Shown here: positions 16,492 through 25,571 of the stretch, one piece after another
How positions within the stretch are numbered: position 1 is the stretch's first letter
Layout of the letters: each line of letters begins with the position of its first letter
Assembly (NCBI RefSeq): GCF_019880305.1
Contig: NZ_CP082301.1
Coordinates: forward strand, 744,001 to 808,000
Reading direction: 5' to 3'
DNA length: 64,000 nucleotides
Source: Streptomyces decoyicus
GTDB taxonomy: Bacteria > Actinomycetota > Actinomycetes > Streptomycetales > Streptomycetaceae
Program-made: the position numbers and the translations under genes
Notes under the pieces: model-generated
Seen by the model: only the letters and a program-made list of their open reading frames with translations
What the model was told of the DNA's origin: nothing
The model's database searches: none

Positions 16492-17313
16492 ATGGCGCAC
16501 AAGCAGCACGGCATCGGCCCCGGGAAGCTGCCGCGGTCGCTGTACGAGCGGGAGCTGTACCGCTTGCAGACGGAGCTGGTGAAGCTCCAGGAGTGGGTGC
16601 GTACCGAGGGTGCCCGGCTCGTCGTCGTCTTCGAGGGACGGGACGCAGCCGGCAAGGGAGGCACGATCAAACGCGTCACCCAGTACCTCAACCCGCGGGT
16701 GGCGCGGATCGTGGCACTGCCCCGGCCCACCGAACGGGAACGCGGCCAGTGGTACTTCCAGCGCTATACGGAGCACCTTCCCGCGGCCGGCGAGATCGTG
16801 CTGTTCGACCGCAGTTGGTACAACCGGGCCGGTGTCGAGCGGGTCATGGGATTCTGCACGCCGGCCGAGCACCAGCGGTTTCTGCGGCAGTGCCCGGTCT
16901 TCGAGCGGATGCTGGTGGAGGACGGGATCCTGCTGCGCAAGTACTGGTTCTCGGTGAGCGACGAGATGCAGGAACAGCGGTTCCGGCGCCGGCTGAAGGA
17001 CCCGACGCGGCGCTGGAAGCTCTCCCCCATGGATCTCGAGTCGCTGACCCGCTGGGAGGAGTATTCGCGGGCCAAGGACGAGATGTTCGTCCACACGGAC
17101 ATCGCGGAGGCACCGTGGTACGTCGTCGAGAGCGACGACAAACGCCGGGCCCGGCTGAACATGATCGCGCATCTCCTGTCGACGGTGTCCTACCGCGACA
17201 TCACCCCGCCGGAGCTGACCCTGCCGCCGCGGCCGCCGGCCACCGGCTACCAGCGCCCGCCCCGGGATCTCCAGACCTACGTTCCCGATCACGCGGCGGC
17301 GCTGGAGGAGTAG
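16492..17313 (+). CDS. ppk2: Polyphosphate kinase 2 family protein
   Basis: A 273-residue PPK2 enzyme that transfers phosphate between polyphosphate and nucleotides. Walker A is GRDAAGKGGT (about residues 49-58). The Walker B/lid region DRSWYNRAGVERVMGF and RRLKDPTRRWKLSPMD are the usual class I PPK2 signatures. The start follows the pncB stop by 33 bases with no clear ribosome-binding site at normal spacing (GGAGG lies about 24 bases upstream). It is convergent with a second universal stress protein, 20 bases away. Inferred role: energy or nucleotide buffering under stress. Confidence 0.9.
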   Translation: MAHKQHGIGPGKLPRSLYERELYRLQTELVKLQEWVRTEGARLVVVFEGRDAAGKGGTIKRVTQYLNPRVARIVALPRPTERERGQWYFQRYTEHLPAAGEIVLFDRSWYNRAGVERVMGFCTPAEHQRFLRQCPVFERMLVEDGILLRKYWFSVSDEMQEQRFRRRLKDPTRRWKLSPMDLESLTRWEEYSRAKDEMFVHTDIAEAPWYVVESDDKRRARLNMIAHLLSTVSYRDITPPELTLPPRPPATGYQRPPRDLQTYVPDHAAALEE

Positions 17314-17333
17314 GGCGGGTCGGTGACGCCGGC

Positions 17334-18206
17334 TCAGGCATGCCGCGGCACCACCGCCACGGGGCACGCGGCATGGCAGAGAGCGGTGTGCGCCACCCGC
17401 CCGGGGCGCAGGCCGAAGTGACCGTGGCGGCGCTGCGCTCCGACCACCAGCAGATCCGCGGCGGCGGCGCGGTGCACCAGCACCTTGTGTGCCGGCCCCT
17501 CGACCAGGGCGCGGTGCACCCGCACCGTGGAATGCTCACCGGCCGCCTCCGTCAGCGCGTCGGTCAGCACCGCCGCTGCCTGCTGCTCGTGGTAGCGGCG
17601 GGCGCCCGCGGGGAGCGGCGGCGCCTCGGGCGGCTCATGGGCGGGGCGGTGCCAGGCGCACACCGCCTCCAGCGTGCAGCCGCGGGCCTCGGCCGCGCGG
17701 AACGCGAAGCGGACGGCCGGCAGGTCGTCGGCCGGGTCGGTGACGCCGAGGAGGACACGCTCGTGGGTCCCCGCGAGTGCGGCCTCGTCGCCGCGCACCA
17801 CGATCACCGGGCACCGGGCGCGGGCCGCAACCGTCAGACCGACCGACCCCAGCAGCAGTCCGGCGACCTCCCCGCGGCCCCGCGAGCCCAGGACCAGCGC
17901 CGTCGCATGGAGGCCCTCGTTCAGCAGGGCGGTGACCGGGTCGTCGGCCAGCACCTCCGCCGAGATCGTCAGGTCCGCGTGACGGCGGCGGGCGTGTTCG
18001 ACGGCGGACGCCACGGTGTTCTCCGCGAGCACCTGCTCACCGGGGCGGCCCGGCCCCTGCGGCGCCGTTCCCTCGTAGCGCTCCCACCGGGAGGCGTGGA
18101 CGATCCGCAGCGGCAGCCCGCGCCGTGCCGCCTCGTCCACCGCCCAGTCCAGCGAACGGAGCGCGGCAGCCGATCCGTCGGTCCCCACGGTCAGCGGATG
18201 CTCCAT
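17334..18206 (-). CDS. Tandem universal stress protein
   Basis: A 290-residue protein with two UspA domains. The first begins MEHPLTVGTDGSAAALRSLDWAVDEA and has the ATP-binding stretch LVLGSRGRGEVAGLLLGSVG. The second begins RVLLGVTDPADDLPAVRFAF and ends HAACPVAVVPRHA. The start at 18206 was chosen because it opens directly with the first strand and follows GGGAGTGGGG; the frame is open further upstream. It is divergent from the beta-phosphoglucomutase/GH65 pair, exactly as Rv2005c (USP) is divergent from Rv2006 (HAD-GH65) in M. tuberculosis. Confidence 0.85.
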   Translation of the reverse strand: MEHPLTVGTDGSAAALRSLDWAVDEAARRGLPLRIVHASRWERYEGTAPQGPGRPGEQVLAENTVASAVEHARRRHADLTISAEVLADDPVTALLNEGLHATALVLGSRGRGEVAGLLLGSVGLTVAARARCPVIVVRGDEAALAGTHERVLLGVTDPADDLPAVRFAFRAAEARGCTLEAVCAWHRPAHEPPEAPPLPAGARRYHEQQAAAVLTDALTEAAGEHSTVRVHRALVEGPAHKVLVHRAAAADLLVVGAQRRHGHFGLRPGRVAHTALCHAACPVAVVPRHA

Positions 18207-18257
18207 CGCCCCCACTCCCTTCCCGCTGCTCGGCGAAGAGGTCCGTACTGCCACCGT

Positions 18258-18276
18258 CGCACCGTGTTCCGGTGCG
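18258..18276. promoter_or_regulatory. Inverted repeat between divergent USP and HAD genes
   Basis: CGCACCG-TGTTC-CGGTGCG lies midway in the 179-base divergent promoter region. It could be an operator or a transcript hairpin. It does not match the mycobacterial DosR box. Confidence 0.35.
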
Positions 18277-18385
18277 CGCAGGGGACGACGCGGCAGGACG
18301 GCACTCGCCCCAGGGCGTGCGGCGCGCCCGGGGCCGCCGGCCGTGGTGCCATGGAAGGGAGACACCGACGAACGGAACCGTCACC

Positions 18386-19150
18386 ATGACCGGCGCGCCG
18401 TCCCTGGCCGCTTGCCTGCACTCGATGCGGGCCGTGGTCCTCGACACCGACGGGGTCATCACCGACTCCGCCCGGACGCATGCCGCGGCCTGGAAGAGCG
18501 CCTTCGACGCGTGTCTGGCGGCCGCGGGCGGACAACGGCCCTTCGACCCGGTGGACGACTATCTTCAGTATGTCGACGGCCGCTCCCGGCAGGACGGGGC
18601 GGCGGCCTTCCTGCGCTCCCGGGGTCTTGAGCTGCCGCTCGGCTCTCCGGACGACGCGCCGGGCACGGGCACCGTCGGCGCCGTCGCGGCCCGCAAGGAC
18701 GAGCTGTTCACCGCGAGTCTGCAAAACCGTGCCGTCACCACCTGGCCCGGCACCGTGCGCCTGTTGCAGGCGCTGCGGGACCACGGGGTGCCGTGCGCCG
18801 CCGTCTCGGCGTCCCGCCATGCGACCGAGCTGCTGGCCGCCGCCGATCTGCTCGGACTCTTCCAGGCCGTGGTGGACGGCAACGAGGCACGCCGGCTCCA
18901 TCTGCCGAGCAAACCCGACCCCGCGCTGTTCCTGGAAGCGGCCCGGCGGCTCGGTGTCCCGGCCGAGGACAGCGCCGTGGTGGAGGACGCGCTCGCCGGT
19001 GTCGAGGCCGGCCGCCGCGGCGGCTTCGGCCTGGTGGTGGGCGTGGACCGGACGGCCGGCCCGTACAGCGCCACCGCGCTGCGCCGCCGTGGCGCCGATG
19101 TGGTCGTGAGCGACCCGGGCGAACTGCTGACGTCCGGGGAGGGGGCATGA
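18386..19150 (+). CDS. HAD hydrolase, beta-phosphoglucomutase-like
   Basis: A 254-residue HAD-superfamily enzyme. Motif I is VLDTDGVITDS, with DTD where the family usually has DxD. The cap region contains YVDGRSRQDG, motif II is AVSASRH, motif III includes SKPDP, and motif IV is VVEDALAGVEAG. These are typical of beta-phosphoglucomutase, which converts beta-glucose-1-phosphate to glucose-6-phosphate. Its stop overlaps the start of the GH65 phosphorylase that would supply that substrate, a strong functional pairing. In mycobacteria the two activities are fused in one protein (Rv2006/OtsB1), so a trehalose-6-phosphate phosphatase annotation is the main alternative. Confidence 0.8.
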   Translation: MTGAPSLAACLHSMRAVVLDTDGVITDSARTHAAAWKSAFDACLAAAGGQRPFDPVDDYLQYVDGRSRQDGAAAFLRSRGLELPLGSPDDAPGTGTVGAVAARKDELFTASLQNRAVTTWPGTVRLLQALRDHGVPCAAVSASRHATELLAAADLLGLFQAVVDGNEARRLHLPSKPDPALFLEAARRLGVPAEDSAVVEDALAGVEAGRRGGFGLVVGVDRTAGPYSATALRRRGADVVVSDPGELLTSGEGA

Positions 19151-21549
19151 CGCGGGCGTGGACCTGGTCGTACGAGGGGTACGACCCGGCCGCGGAACGG
19201 CTGCGCGAATCGCTGTGCGCGCTCGGCAACGGCTACTTCGCCACCCGCGGCGCGGCGTCCGAGGTGCCTGCCGGGCCCGCGCACTACCCGGGCACCTACG
19301 CCGCCGGCTGCTACAACCGGCTCCTCTCCACCGTGGGGGGCCGCCCCGTCGAGAACGAGGACATGGTCAACCTGCCCAACTGGCTCCCGCTGCGCTACCG
19401 GATCTGTCCCGCCGACGCGGCTCCCGGCCCCTGGCTCTCCCCCGACCACGCGCACCTCACGGAGCACCGGCAGACCCTGGACCTGGGGCACGGCACGCTG
19501 ACCCGCTGGTCGGTCTACGAGGACGAGGCCGGCCGGCGCCTGAGCGTGGAGCAATGCCGCCTGGTGCACATGGGGGAACCCCATCTGGCCGCGCTGCGCA
19601 CCTGTTTCGTCCCGCACGGATGGGCGGGCACGGTGGAGGTGGAGTCCGGGATCGACGGGGCGGTGCGCAATGCCGGGGTCGCGCGCTACCGCGAGCTGGC
19701 GGACCAGCATCTGACGGGGTGGGATACCGGTACCGAGCGGCGGGACACGGTGTGGCTGAGCTGCCGCACCCTCGACTCGGACATCCGTATCGCGCTGGCC
19801 GCCCGGACCCGCGCCACCTCCGGCCGGGGCGTGGTGCCCCGCCCGCAGCTCACCGCGCTACAGGCCGCCCAGACCCTGGTGGTGCCCGTCAGCCCCGACT
19901 CCCCCGCGGTCGTCGACAAGACGGTGGCGCTGTACACCTCCCGCGACCCGGCGATCGACAGCCCGCTGCATGCGGCCGTGGACGCGGTGGTGCTGGCCCC
20001 GCACTTCCGGCAGTTGCGCGCGTCGCACCGCCGCGCCTGGGAGAACCTGTGGCGGCAGGCCAAGCTGGAGGTCCCCGGAGAGCCCGGCCGGATTCTGCGT
20101 CTGCACCTCTTCCACCTCCTCCAGACCCTCTCGCCGCACACCGCCGAGCTGGACGTCGGGGTACCGGCGAGGGGCCTGCACGGAGAGTCGTACCGCGGGC
20201 ACGTCTTCTGGGACGAGCTGTTCGTGCTGCCGTTCTTGAATCTGCACCTTCCCGAGGTCTCCCGGGCCCTGCTCGACTACCGCTACCGGCGGCTGCCCGC
20301 CGCCTGCCACGCGGCACGGGAAGCGGGCCGCTCCGGGGCGATGTACCCGTGGCAGAGCGCCGGGGACGGCCGCGAGGAGACCCAGGAGCTCCATCTCAAT
20401 CCGCACTCGGGGCGCTGGCTGCCCGATCATTCCCGGCTCCAGCACCACGTCGGGTCGGCGATCGCCTACAACGTGTGGCAGTACGGACAGGCCAGCGGCG
20501 ACACGGAGTTCCTGCACACCAGGGGCGCGGAGATGCTGCTCCAGATCGCCCGCTTCTGGGCATCGGCCGCGGAATGGGACCCCGGCCTGGGCCGGTACCG
20601 CATCCGCGGGGTCGTCGGTCCCGACGAGTACCACGACGGCTATCCGGGAGCCATCGAACCGGGCGTGGACGACAACGCCTACACCAACGTCACGGCGGCC
20701 TGGGTGCTGATGCGTGCCCTCGAACTCTGCCGCACGCTCCCCGAGGCCGAGCAACGGCAGCTGTCCGAACGTCTCCAGCTGTGCCCGGACGAGCCCGAGC
20801 GCTGGGAGGACATCGCCCACCGGCTGCATGTGCCCTACCACCGCGGGGTGATCAGCCAGTTCGCCGGATACGGGGACCTCGCCGAGCTCGACTGGCACGG
20901 CTACCGGCACCGCTACGGCGACATCCGCCGGCTGGACCGGATCCTGGAGGCCGAGGGCGATACGGCCAACCGCTACCAGGCCTCCAAACAGGCCGATGTG
21001 CTGATGCTGGGCTATCTGTTCTCGCCGTCGGAACTCGCCTCGGTCTTCCGCGCCCTCGGGCACCCCCTCGACGACGACATCTGGCACGCCACCGTCGACT
21101 ACTACCTGCACCGCACCAGCCACGGCTCCACTCTCAGTGCCCTGGTCCACGCCTGGGTCCTGGCCCGTGTCCACCGTCCCGACGCGTGGACGTACTGCGA
21201 GGAGGCGCTGACCGGGGATGTGGCGGACGTCCAGGGCGGCACCACGGCGGAGGGCATCCATCTGGGGGCGATGGCCGGCACCCTGGAATTCGTCCAGCGC
21301 GGGATGACCGGCCTGGAAACCCGCGACCAGGCGCTGTGGCTCGACCCGGCGCCGCTGCCCGAGCTCTCGAAGTTCGGGGTCCGCATCCGCTTCCGACGCC
21401 ACTGGGACATCGATCTGCGCATCCGGGCCGAGCAGATACGGATCGCGGTACCGGCCTCCGAGAACGCCGCGGTGCGGGTGAAGCTGCGCGACCGCTCGTT
21501 CTCCCTCACGCCCGGTACGTCCCGCCGGCTCGCCCTGCCCGACGACTGA
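19147..21549 (+). CDS. GH65 disaccharide phosphorylase
   Basis: An 800-residue glycoside hydrolase family 65 protein that reversibly cleaves an alpha-glucoside (maltose, trehalose or kojibiose type) with phosphate, giving beta-glucose-1-phosphate. N-terminal beta-sandwich: ALGNGYFATRGA and NLPNWLPL. Catalytic (alpha/alpha)6 barrel: GHVFWDELFVLPFLN, the general acid Glu494 in VVGPDEYHDG, and the phosphate-binding KQADVLML and HGSTLSALVHAW. A short C-terminal beta region follows. ATGA overlap couples it to the HAD gene. The aglycone specificity cannot be read from sequence. Confidence 0.88.
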   Translation: MTRAWTWSYEGYDPAAERLRESLCALGNGYFATRGAASEVPAGPAHYPGTYAAGCYNRLLSTVGGRPVENEDMVNLPNWLPLRYRICPADAAPGPWLSPDHAHLTEHRQTLDLGHGTLTRWSVYEDEAGRRLSVEQCRLVHMGEPHLAALRTCFVPHGWAGTVEVESGIDGAVRNAGVARYRELADQHLTGWDTGTERRDTVWLSCRTLDSDIRIALAARTRATSGRGVVPRPQLTALQAAQTLVVPVSPDSPAVVDKTVALYTSRDPAIDSPLHAAVDAVVLAPHFRQLRASHRRAWENLWRQAKLEVPGEPGRILRLHLFHLLQTLSPHTAELDVGVPARGLHGESYRGHVFWDELFVLPFLNLHLPEVSRALLDYRYRRLPAACHAAREAGRSGAMYPWQSAGDGREETQELHLNPHSGRWLPDHSRLQHHVGSAIAYNVWQYGQASGDTEFLHTRGAEMLLQIARFWASAAEWDPGLGRYRIRGVVGPDEYHDGYPGAIEPGVDDNAYTNVTAAWVLMRALELCRTLPEAEQRQLSERLQLCPDEPERWEDIAHRLHVPYHRGVISQFAGYGDLAELDWHGYRHRYGDIRRLDRILEAEGDTANRYQASKQADVLMLGYLFSPSELASVFRALGHPLDDDIWHATVDYYLHRTSHGSTLSALVHAWVLARVHRPDAWTYCEEALTGDVADVQGGTTAEGIHLGAMAGTLEFVQRGMTGLETRDQALWLDPAPLPELSKFGVRIRFRRHWDIDLRIRAEQIRIAVPASENAAVRVKLRDRSFSLTPGTSRRLALPDD

Positions 21550-21552
21550 CGG

Positions 21553-21573
21553 CCGGTGGCCGGCGGCCACCGG
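21553..21573 (+). terminator. Hairpin after GH65 gene
   Basis: CCGGTGGCC-GGC-GGCCACCGG, a perfect 9-bp stem, starts four bases after the GH65 stop. It runs into three tandem GGGCGGC units (21572-21592). Confidence 0.6.
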
Positions 21574-21634
21574 GCGGCGGGCGGCGGGCGGCGGGCCCGA
21601 TCGAGCCCGGGAGGCCCGGTGCGCCGCGCCCGGC

Positions 21635-21664
21635 CACGGCCCGTCCGCGGCACGACGGGCCGTG
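21635..21664. terminator. Second hairpin between convergent genes
   Basis: CACGGCCCGTC (21635-21645) pairs perfectly with GACGGGCCGTG (21654-21664) over an 8-base loop, 25 bases beyond the collagenase stop. It probably terminates the leftward collagenase transcript. Confidence 0.55.
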
Positions 21665-21688
21665 CGACCGCCGAGCGCGACGGCCGGG

Positions 21689-24028
21689 TCACCGCCGCAA
21701 CGGGCCCTCACAGCGGAAGTCCGCGCTGCCGGCCCGGCCCGAGGGCCAGATCTCGGTGGGCCCGAACGAGCAGTTCATATCGGTGAAGTTGTTCGCGGCG
21801 GGCTTGGTGCGGTCGAGGATGAAGTAGTCGACGGTTTCGGACATGTCCTTGAAGACCTGGTCGGGGCTGCCCGAGTTGCCGAGATTGGCGGTGATCCGGC
21901 CGGTGCAGGTGAACCGGCCGAGGCCCGGGTCGCCCTCCTTGCAGGCGGGCGTGTTGGCGGTGGCGGCGGCGAAGGCGCTCTGCACCTCGGCAGGGGTGGC
22001 GAACTTCAGGGAGCCCTGGGGCGTGAACGTGGTGTTCGGTACGAAGAGGTCGTCGACGAGGGCGATCTGTGCGTCGAGGAAGGCGTCGTACTGCTGCTGC
22101 AGGCCCCCGTCGGACCCCATGCGGTGGCGCCAGGAGTCGAACGCGGCCGGGTCGTCGGCGCGCAGATGCCGGTACATCTCCTGGAGTAGCGCCGGGTGCT
22201 CGCGCCACAGGAACTCGAAGAACGTCCCGGCGTAGGAGTAGAAGCGGAAGCCGTCGTGGTCGTACGTCGCGTGCAGGAACTCGTTGACGGTCATCCGGGG
22301 TTTGCCGCCCGCGGTGTCCGCGATGATGTCGCGCACGAGTGACCGGCGGACGGCGATGCCGTTGTCGCGGGTCGAGCCGTCGAAGAACTCGGCGCTGCCC
22401 TCGTCCATGGCGGTGGTGCGGTCGCCCTCGTACCAGGGGCCTTCGCCGAAGAAGCCGGGGACGGCGAAACGGCCGTTGAGGTAGTGGACGTACTCGTGCC
22501 GGAAGAGCTCTTCGAGGGTGAGGCTGGAGTCCTGGGGGACGCGCCGCTGGTAGGTGTAGAAGGTCGCGCCCTGCTCGATGTAGACGCCGCCGTTGTTGGT
22601 GCCCATGCCGGTGAGCAGCGGGTGGTAGACCTCGTAGTCGCCGCGCGAGGCGTACAGGACGATGGTGAGCGTGGTGTTGGGGTCGCCGGCGAGCGGTTCG
22701 CCGGTGCCGAGCACCCGGTGGAACTGGGCCCTGACCTGCTTGGACGCGTAGTAGAGCTGATCGACGACGGCGCGGTCGAGGGCGGTGCGGACCTTGATGG
22801 AGCCGTTGTCGTAGGAGTAGGTGCGCGGGAAGATCCGCTTCTCGATGTCCTCCTTGCACACCCCGTACGGCTTGCAGGCGTCGAAGAAGCCCAGCCACGT
22901 GGCGACCTTGGCCCAGGGTTCGCTGCCCTCGCCGAAGTTCGCCACGGTGGTGGGGAGGAGGGCTCCGAGGTCGGCGACGACGGCCTTCTTGAGTGAGGGG
23001 ATCTGACCGAAGCGGCCGTACTCCCCGAGCGCGTCGCGTACGACCCATGCGTTGGGGGTGCCCTTGAGGTGCGTGTACCCGACGAAGGCCTTGAAGACGG
23101 CGCGGTAGCCGGGGTCCGAGGCGACCGCGTACTGGAAGGCGGTGTCCTTGTTGCCGGGGTAGACGCCGAGGTAGTTGACGGAGAGCGCGGCGAGGGCGGC
23201 GTTGCCCCAGGCCTGGTCCTTGTGGGTGGCGGGGTGGGCCGCGTCCATGGTGGCCAGGACCCGCTGGATCAGGTCGAGTTGATGCTGGCGCAGGCCCGGG
23301 GCGCTGGCGGCGTACAGGGCTTCGCGCAGGGTGTCCGCATTGGCCCGGGTGACGTCGAAGGTGCGGGCGGCGGAGCGGAAGGCGTCGACGGCGCGGCGTA
23401 CGGCGTCGACGGTGGGGGCGTCGGTGGTGTCGATCTCGTCGTGCGAGAAGTCCTGGTAGGCCACTGCGTGCAGATACGTGAACATCTCGTACAGATGGCT
23501 GCTGTTCTTGCCGTCGTGGGCGGCGGCAAGGCTGGTGATGCGACGGGCCACGGCCTGGACGTGCGCGTCGGACATGACGGGGCTGAGCCGGGCGTCCCAC
23601 GTCCAGACGAGGCTGCGCAGGCAGTCGTCGGCCGTGACGGCCGGGTCGGCGAGGAAGTCCGCGAACCGCTCGGGGCTCAGGCCGGTGATGCCGTCAAGGG
23701 TGCAGGGCGCGACGCCGGGTCTCTGACGGTGCGGCGCGGTGGAGGGCTTGGTCTGCGGGCCCGGTATGCGACCTCTCTCCGTGACCGTGCGCGGCGCCGG
23801 TGCCGGGGAGGCGTCGAACTTCGGTGTCCTGGCGAGGCGTTGGACCTGGTCGAAGGGGTTGGCCGGGGGCGCCGCGGGCCGGTGTCCGGACTGCTGCGCC
23901 TGGGTCCGCTGTGCGGGGAGCGCCGACGTGCGGGGTGCCGCCTGGGCCGCCTGGACGGCCGGCAGGGCGAGGGTGGTGGCGAGCGTCGCGGCCAGCAGGA
24001 TCCTGCGCGGCATACGCGGATGTGACAC
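21689..24028 (-). CDS. Secreted microbial collagenase (peptidase family M9)
   Basis: A 779-residue extracellular zinc metalloprotease that should cut native collagen. A signal peptide with a basic N-terminus and Ala/Leu core (about residues 1-33) precedes the activator region with paired helices. The peptidase unit carries HEYVHYLNGRF (zinc ligands His511 and His515, catalytic Glu512) and the downstream glutamate motif DEGSAEFFDGS. No PKD or collagen-binding repeats are visible at the C-terminus, so binding accessory domains seem absent. The GTG at 24028 was chosen because GGAGG lies five bases before it and it starts directly with the signal peptide. It is divergent from an M24 aminopeptidase, which can process the released proline-rich peptides. 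Confidence 0.9.
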   Translation of the reverse strand: MSHPRMPRRILLAATLATTLALPAVQAAQAAPRTSALPAQRTQAQQSGHRPAAPPANPFDQVQRLARTPKFDASPAPAPRTVTERGRIPGPQTKPSTAPHRQRPGVAPCTLDGITGLSPERFADFLADPAVTADDCLRSLVWTWDARLSPVMSDAHVQAVARRITSLAAAHDGKNSSHLYEMFTYLHAVAYQDFSHDEIDTTDAPTVDAVRRAVDAFRSAARTFDVTRANADTLREALYAASAPGLRQHQLDLIQRVLATMDAAHPATHKDQAWGNAALAALSVNYLGVYPGNKDTAFQYAVASDPGYRAVFKAFVGYTHLKGTPNAWVVRDALGEYGRFGQIPSLKKAVVADLGALLPTTVANFGEGSEPWAKVATWLGFFDACKPYGVCKEDIEKRIFPRTYSYDNGSIKVRTALDRAVVDQLYYASKQVRAQFHRVLGTGEPLAGDPNTTLTIVLYASRGDYEVYHPLLTGMGTNNGGVYIEQGATFYTYQRRVPQDSSLTLEELFRHEYVHYLNGRFAVPGFFGEGPWYEGDRTTAMDEGSAEFFDGSTRDNGIAVRRSLVRDIIADTAGGKPRMTVNEFLHATYDHDGFRFYSYAGTFFEFLWREHPALLQEMYRHLRADDPAAFDSWRHRMGSDGGLQQQYDAFLDAQIALVDDLFVPNTTFTPQGSLKFATPAEVQSAFAAATANTPACKEGDPGLGRFTCTGRITANLGNSGSPDQVFKDMSETVDYFILDRTKPAANNFTDMNCSFGPTEIWPSGRAGSADFRCEGPLRR

Positions 24029-24105
24029 CTGAACCTCCGGGAGGGGGGTGGGGGTTTGTCCGGGGGTGGGGGCCATGGCCTTCACTCCACGAAGTGTGAC
24101 CCGTA

Positions 24106-24117
24106 ACATAGTAATGT
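24106..24117. promoter_or_regulatory. ACAT-N4-ATGT element in divergent promoter
   Basis: ACATAGTAATGT, in an AT-rich patch between the collagenase and M24 starts, has perfectly symmetric ends. Related 12-bp elements lie before the GntR gene (26323-26334) and the DHDPS-family gene (28327-28338). This is the pattern expected for a shared GntR operator. Confidence 0.5.
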
Positions 24118-24168
24118 GAAATTGCACTGACAAGGCTTCAGGTACTTTTCTTTCCCGGAGGTGTCGAC

Positions 24169-25554
24169 ATGACCTCGCCCGCCCCCCAACTCCACACCGG
24201 CAGCCATGACTTGCCGGTGTCGGACGCCCTCGCCGGCTTCATGACCGACCACTGGGCCGCCACGCCGCTCCCCGACGGGTCCCGCGTTCCGGGCTTCGAC
24301 CGGTTCGCCGGCCGCCGGGCCCGGCTCACCGCACGCTTCCCCGGCGAACGACTGCTCGTCCCTGCCGGTGAGTTGACGGTCCGTTCCCACGACTGCGATC
24401 ACCGCTTCCGCCCGCACAGCGCCTACGCCTGGCTGACCGGGCTGACGGGCGAGGACCAGCCGGGGCATGTCCTGGTGCTGGAGCCGGACGGGGAGGCGGT
24501 GCTGTACCTGCGGCCGCGGTCACCTCGGGACAGCGGCGGCGAGTTCTACCGGGACCGCCGCTACGGCGAGTTCTGGGTGGGCCGCCACCCCGATCTGGCC
24601 GAGGCCGGGCGGCTCACCGGCCTCCGCTGTGCGCATCTGGACGACCTCGTCCGCCGACGGACCGACCGCGACGCCTCCCGGGATGCCGAACTGGCATCCG
24701 TACTCAGCGAGTTGCGACTGGTCAAGGACGACTGGGAGGTGGCACAGCTACAGCAGGCCGTCGATCACACCGCCACCGGCTTCGAGGATGTCGTACGGTC
24801 CCTCCCCACCGCACTGCGCCACCCGCGGGGCGAACGCTGGATCGAGGGGGTCTTCCAGCTGCGCGCCCGCGCCGAGGGCAACGGCACGGGGTACGAGACC
24901 ATCGCCGCCGCCGGCGCCCATGCCTGTGTGCTCCACTGGATCCGCAACGACGGCCCGCTCGATCCCGGCCAGTTGCTGCTGCTGGACGCGGGCGTGGAGA
25001 CCGACACGCTGTACACCGCCGACATCACCCGCACCCTGCCGCTCTCCGGGCGCTTCTCCCCCGTCCAGCGACGGGTGTACGACCTGGTGCTCGCCGCGCA
25101 GGACGCGGGCATCGCCGCCCTCAAACCGGGCGCGAGCTTCCGCGACTTCCACCGGGCCTGCACGGGCGTCCTGGCCGAGGGGCTGGCCGACTGGGGCGTA
25201 CTGCCCGTCCCGGCGGCGGAAGCGCTCACCCCCGACAGCGGCCTGTACCGGCGCTACACGCTGTGCAGTTCGGGCCATATGCTCGGGCTCGATGTGCATG
25301 ACTGCGGCCGGGCGCGCGCGGAGCAGTATCTGGACGGCGTCCTCACCGAGGGGCAGGTCCTCACGGTCGAACCGGGGCTCTATCTCCAGCCCGACGACGA
25401 GACGTTGCCACCGGAACTGCGCGGCATCGGTGTCCGTATCGAGGACGATCTGGTGATCACCGCGGACGGGGCCCGGCTGATGTCGTCGGCGCTGCCGCGC
25501 ACCGCCGACGGGGTGGAGGAGTGGATGGCAGGGCTGCTCACCGGAGGGGCCTGA
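24169..25554 (+). CDS. Aminopeptidase P / Xaa-Pro peptidase family (M24)
   Basis: A 461-residue pita-bread metallopeptidase. The dinuclear metal ligands are visible in order: LLLDAGVETDTLYTADITRT (two Asp), GHMLGLDVHD (His), LTVEPGLY (Glu) and GVRIEDD (Glu). The N-terminal creatinase-like domain occupies about 40-190. Family members remove the residue before proline, so this enzyme fits degradation of collagen-derived X-Pro/X-Hyp peptides. The start follows GGAGGTGTCGAC. It is divergent from the collagenase and convergent with the GntR regulator. A general PepP role is the alternative, but the context argues for a dedicated one. Confidence 0.88.
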   Translation: MTSPAPQLHTGSHDLPVSDALAGFMTDHWAATPLPDGSRVPGFDRFAGRRARLTARFPGERLLVPAGELTVRSHDCDHRFRPHSAYAWLTGLTGEDQPGHVLVLEPDGEAVLYLRPRSPRDSGGEFYRDRRYGEFWVGRHPDLAEAGRLTGLRCAHLDDLVRRRTDRDASRDAELASVLSELRLVKDDWEVAQLQQAVDHTATGFEDVVRSLPTALRHPRGERWIEGVFQLRARAEGNGTGYETIAAAGAHACVLHWIRNDGPLDPGQLLLLDAGVETDTLYTADITRTLPLSGRFSPVQRRVYDLVLAAQDAGIAALKPGASFRDFHRACTGVLAEGLADWGVLPVPAAEALTPDSGLYRRYTLCSSGHMLGLDVHDCGRARAEQYLDGVLTEGQVLTVEPGLYLQPDDETLPPELRGIGVRIEDDLVITADGARLMSSALPRTADGVEEWMAGLLTGGA

Positions 25555-25571
25555 CCCGGCGGCGCCGGTCG

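Noticed and set aside
13876..17367. Long minus-strand open frame across USP, DUF1876, pncB and ppk2 genes
   Set aside because: The plus-strand genes have clear family motifs; the minus frame is compositionally a GC shadow.
21572..21592. GGGCGGC tandem repeat as a functional element
   Set aside because: Only three copies in GC-rich convergent intergenic DNA; it is probably composition-driven.
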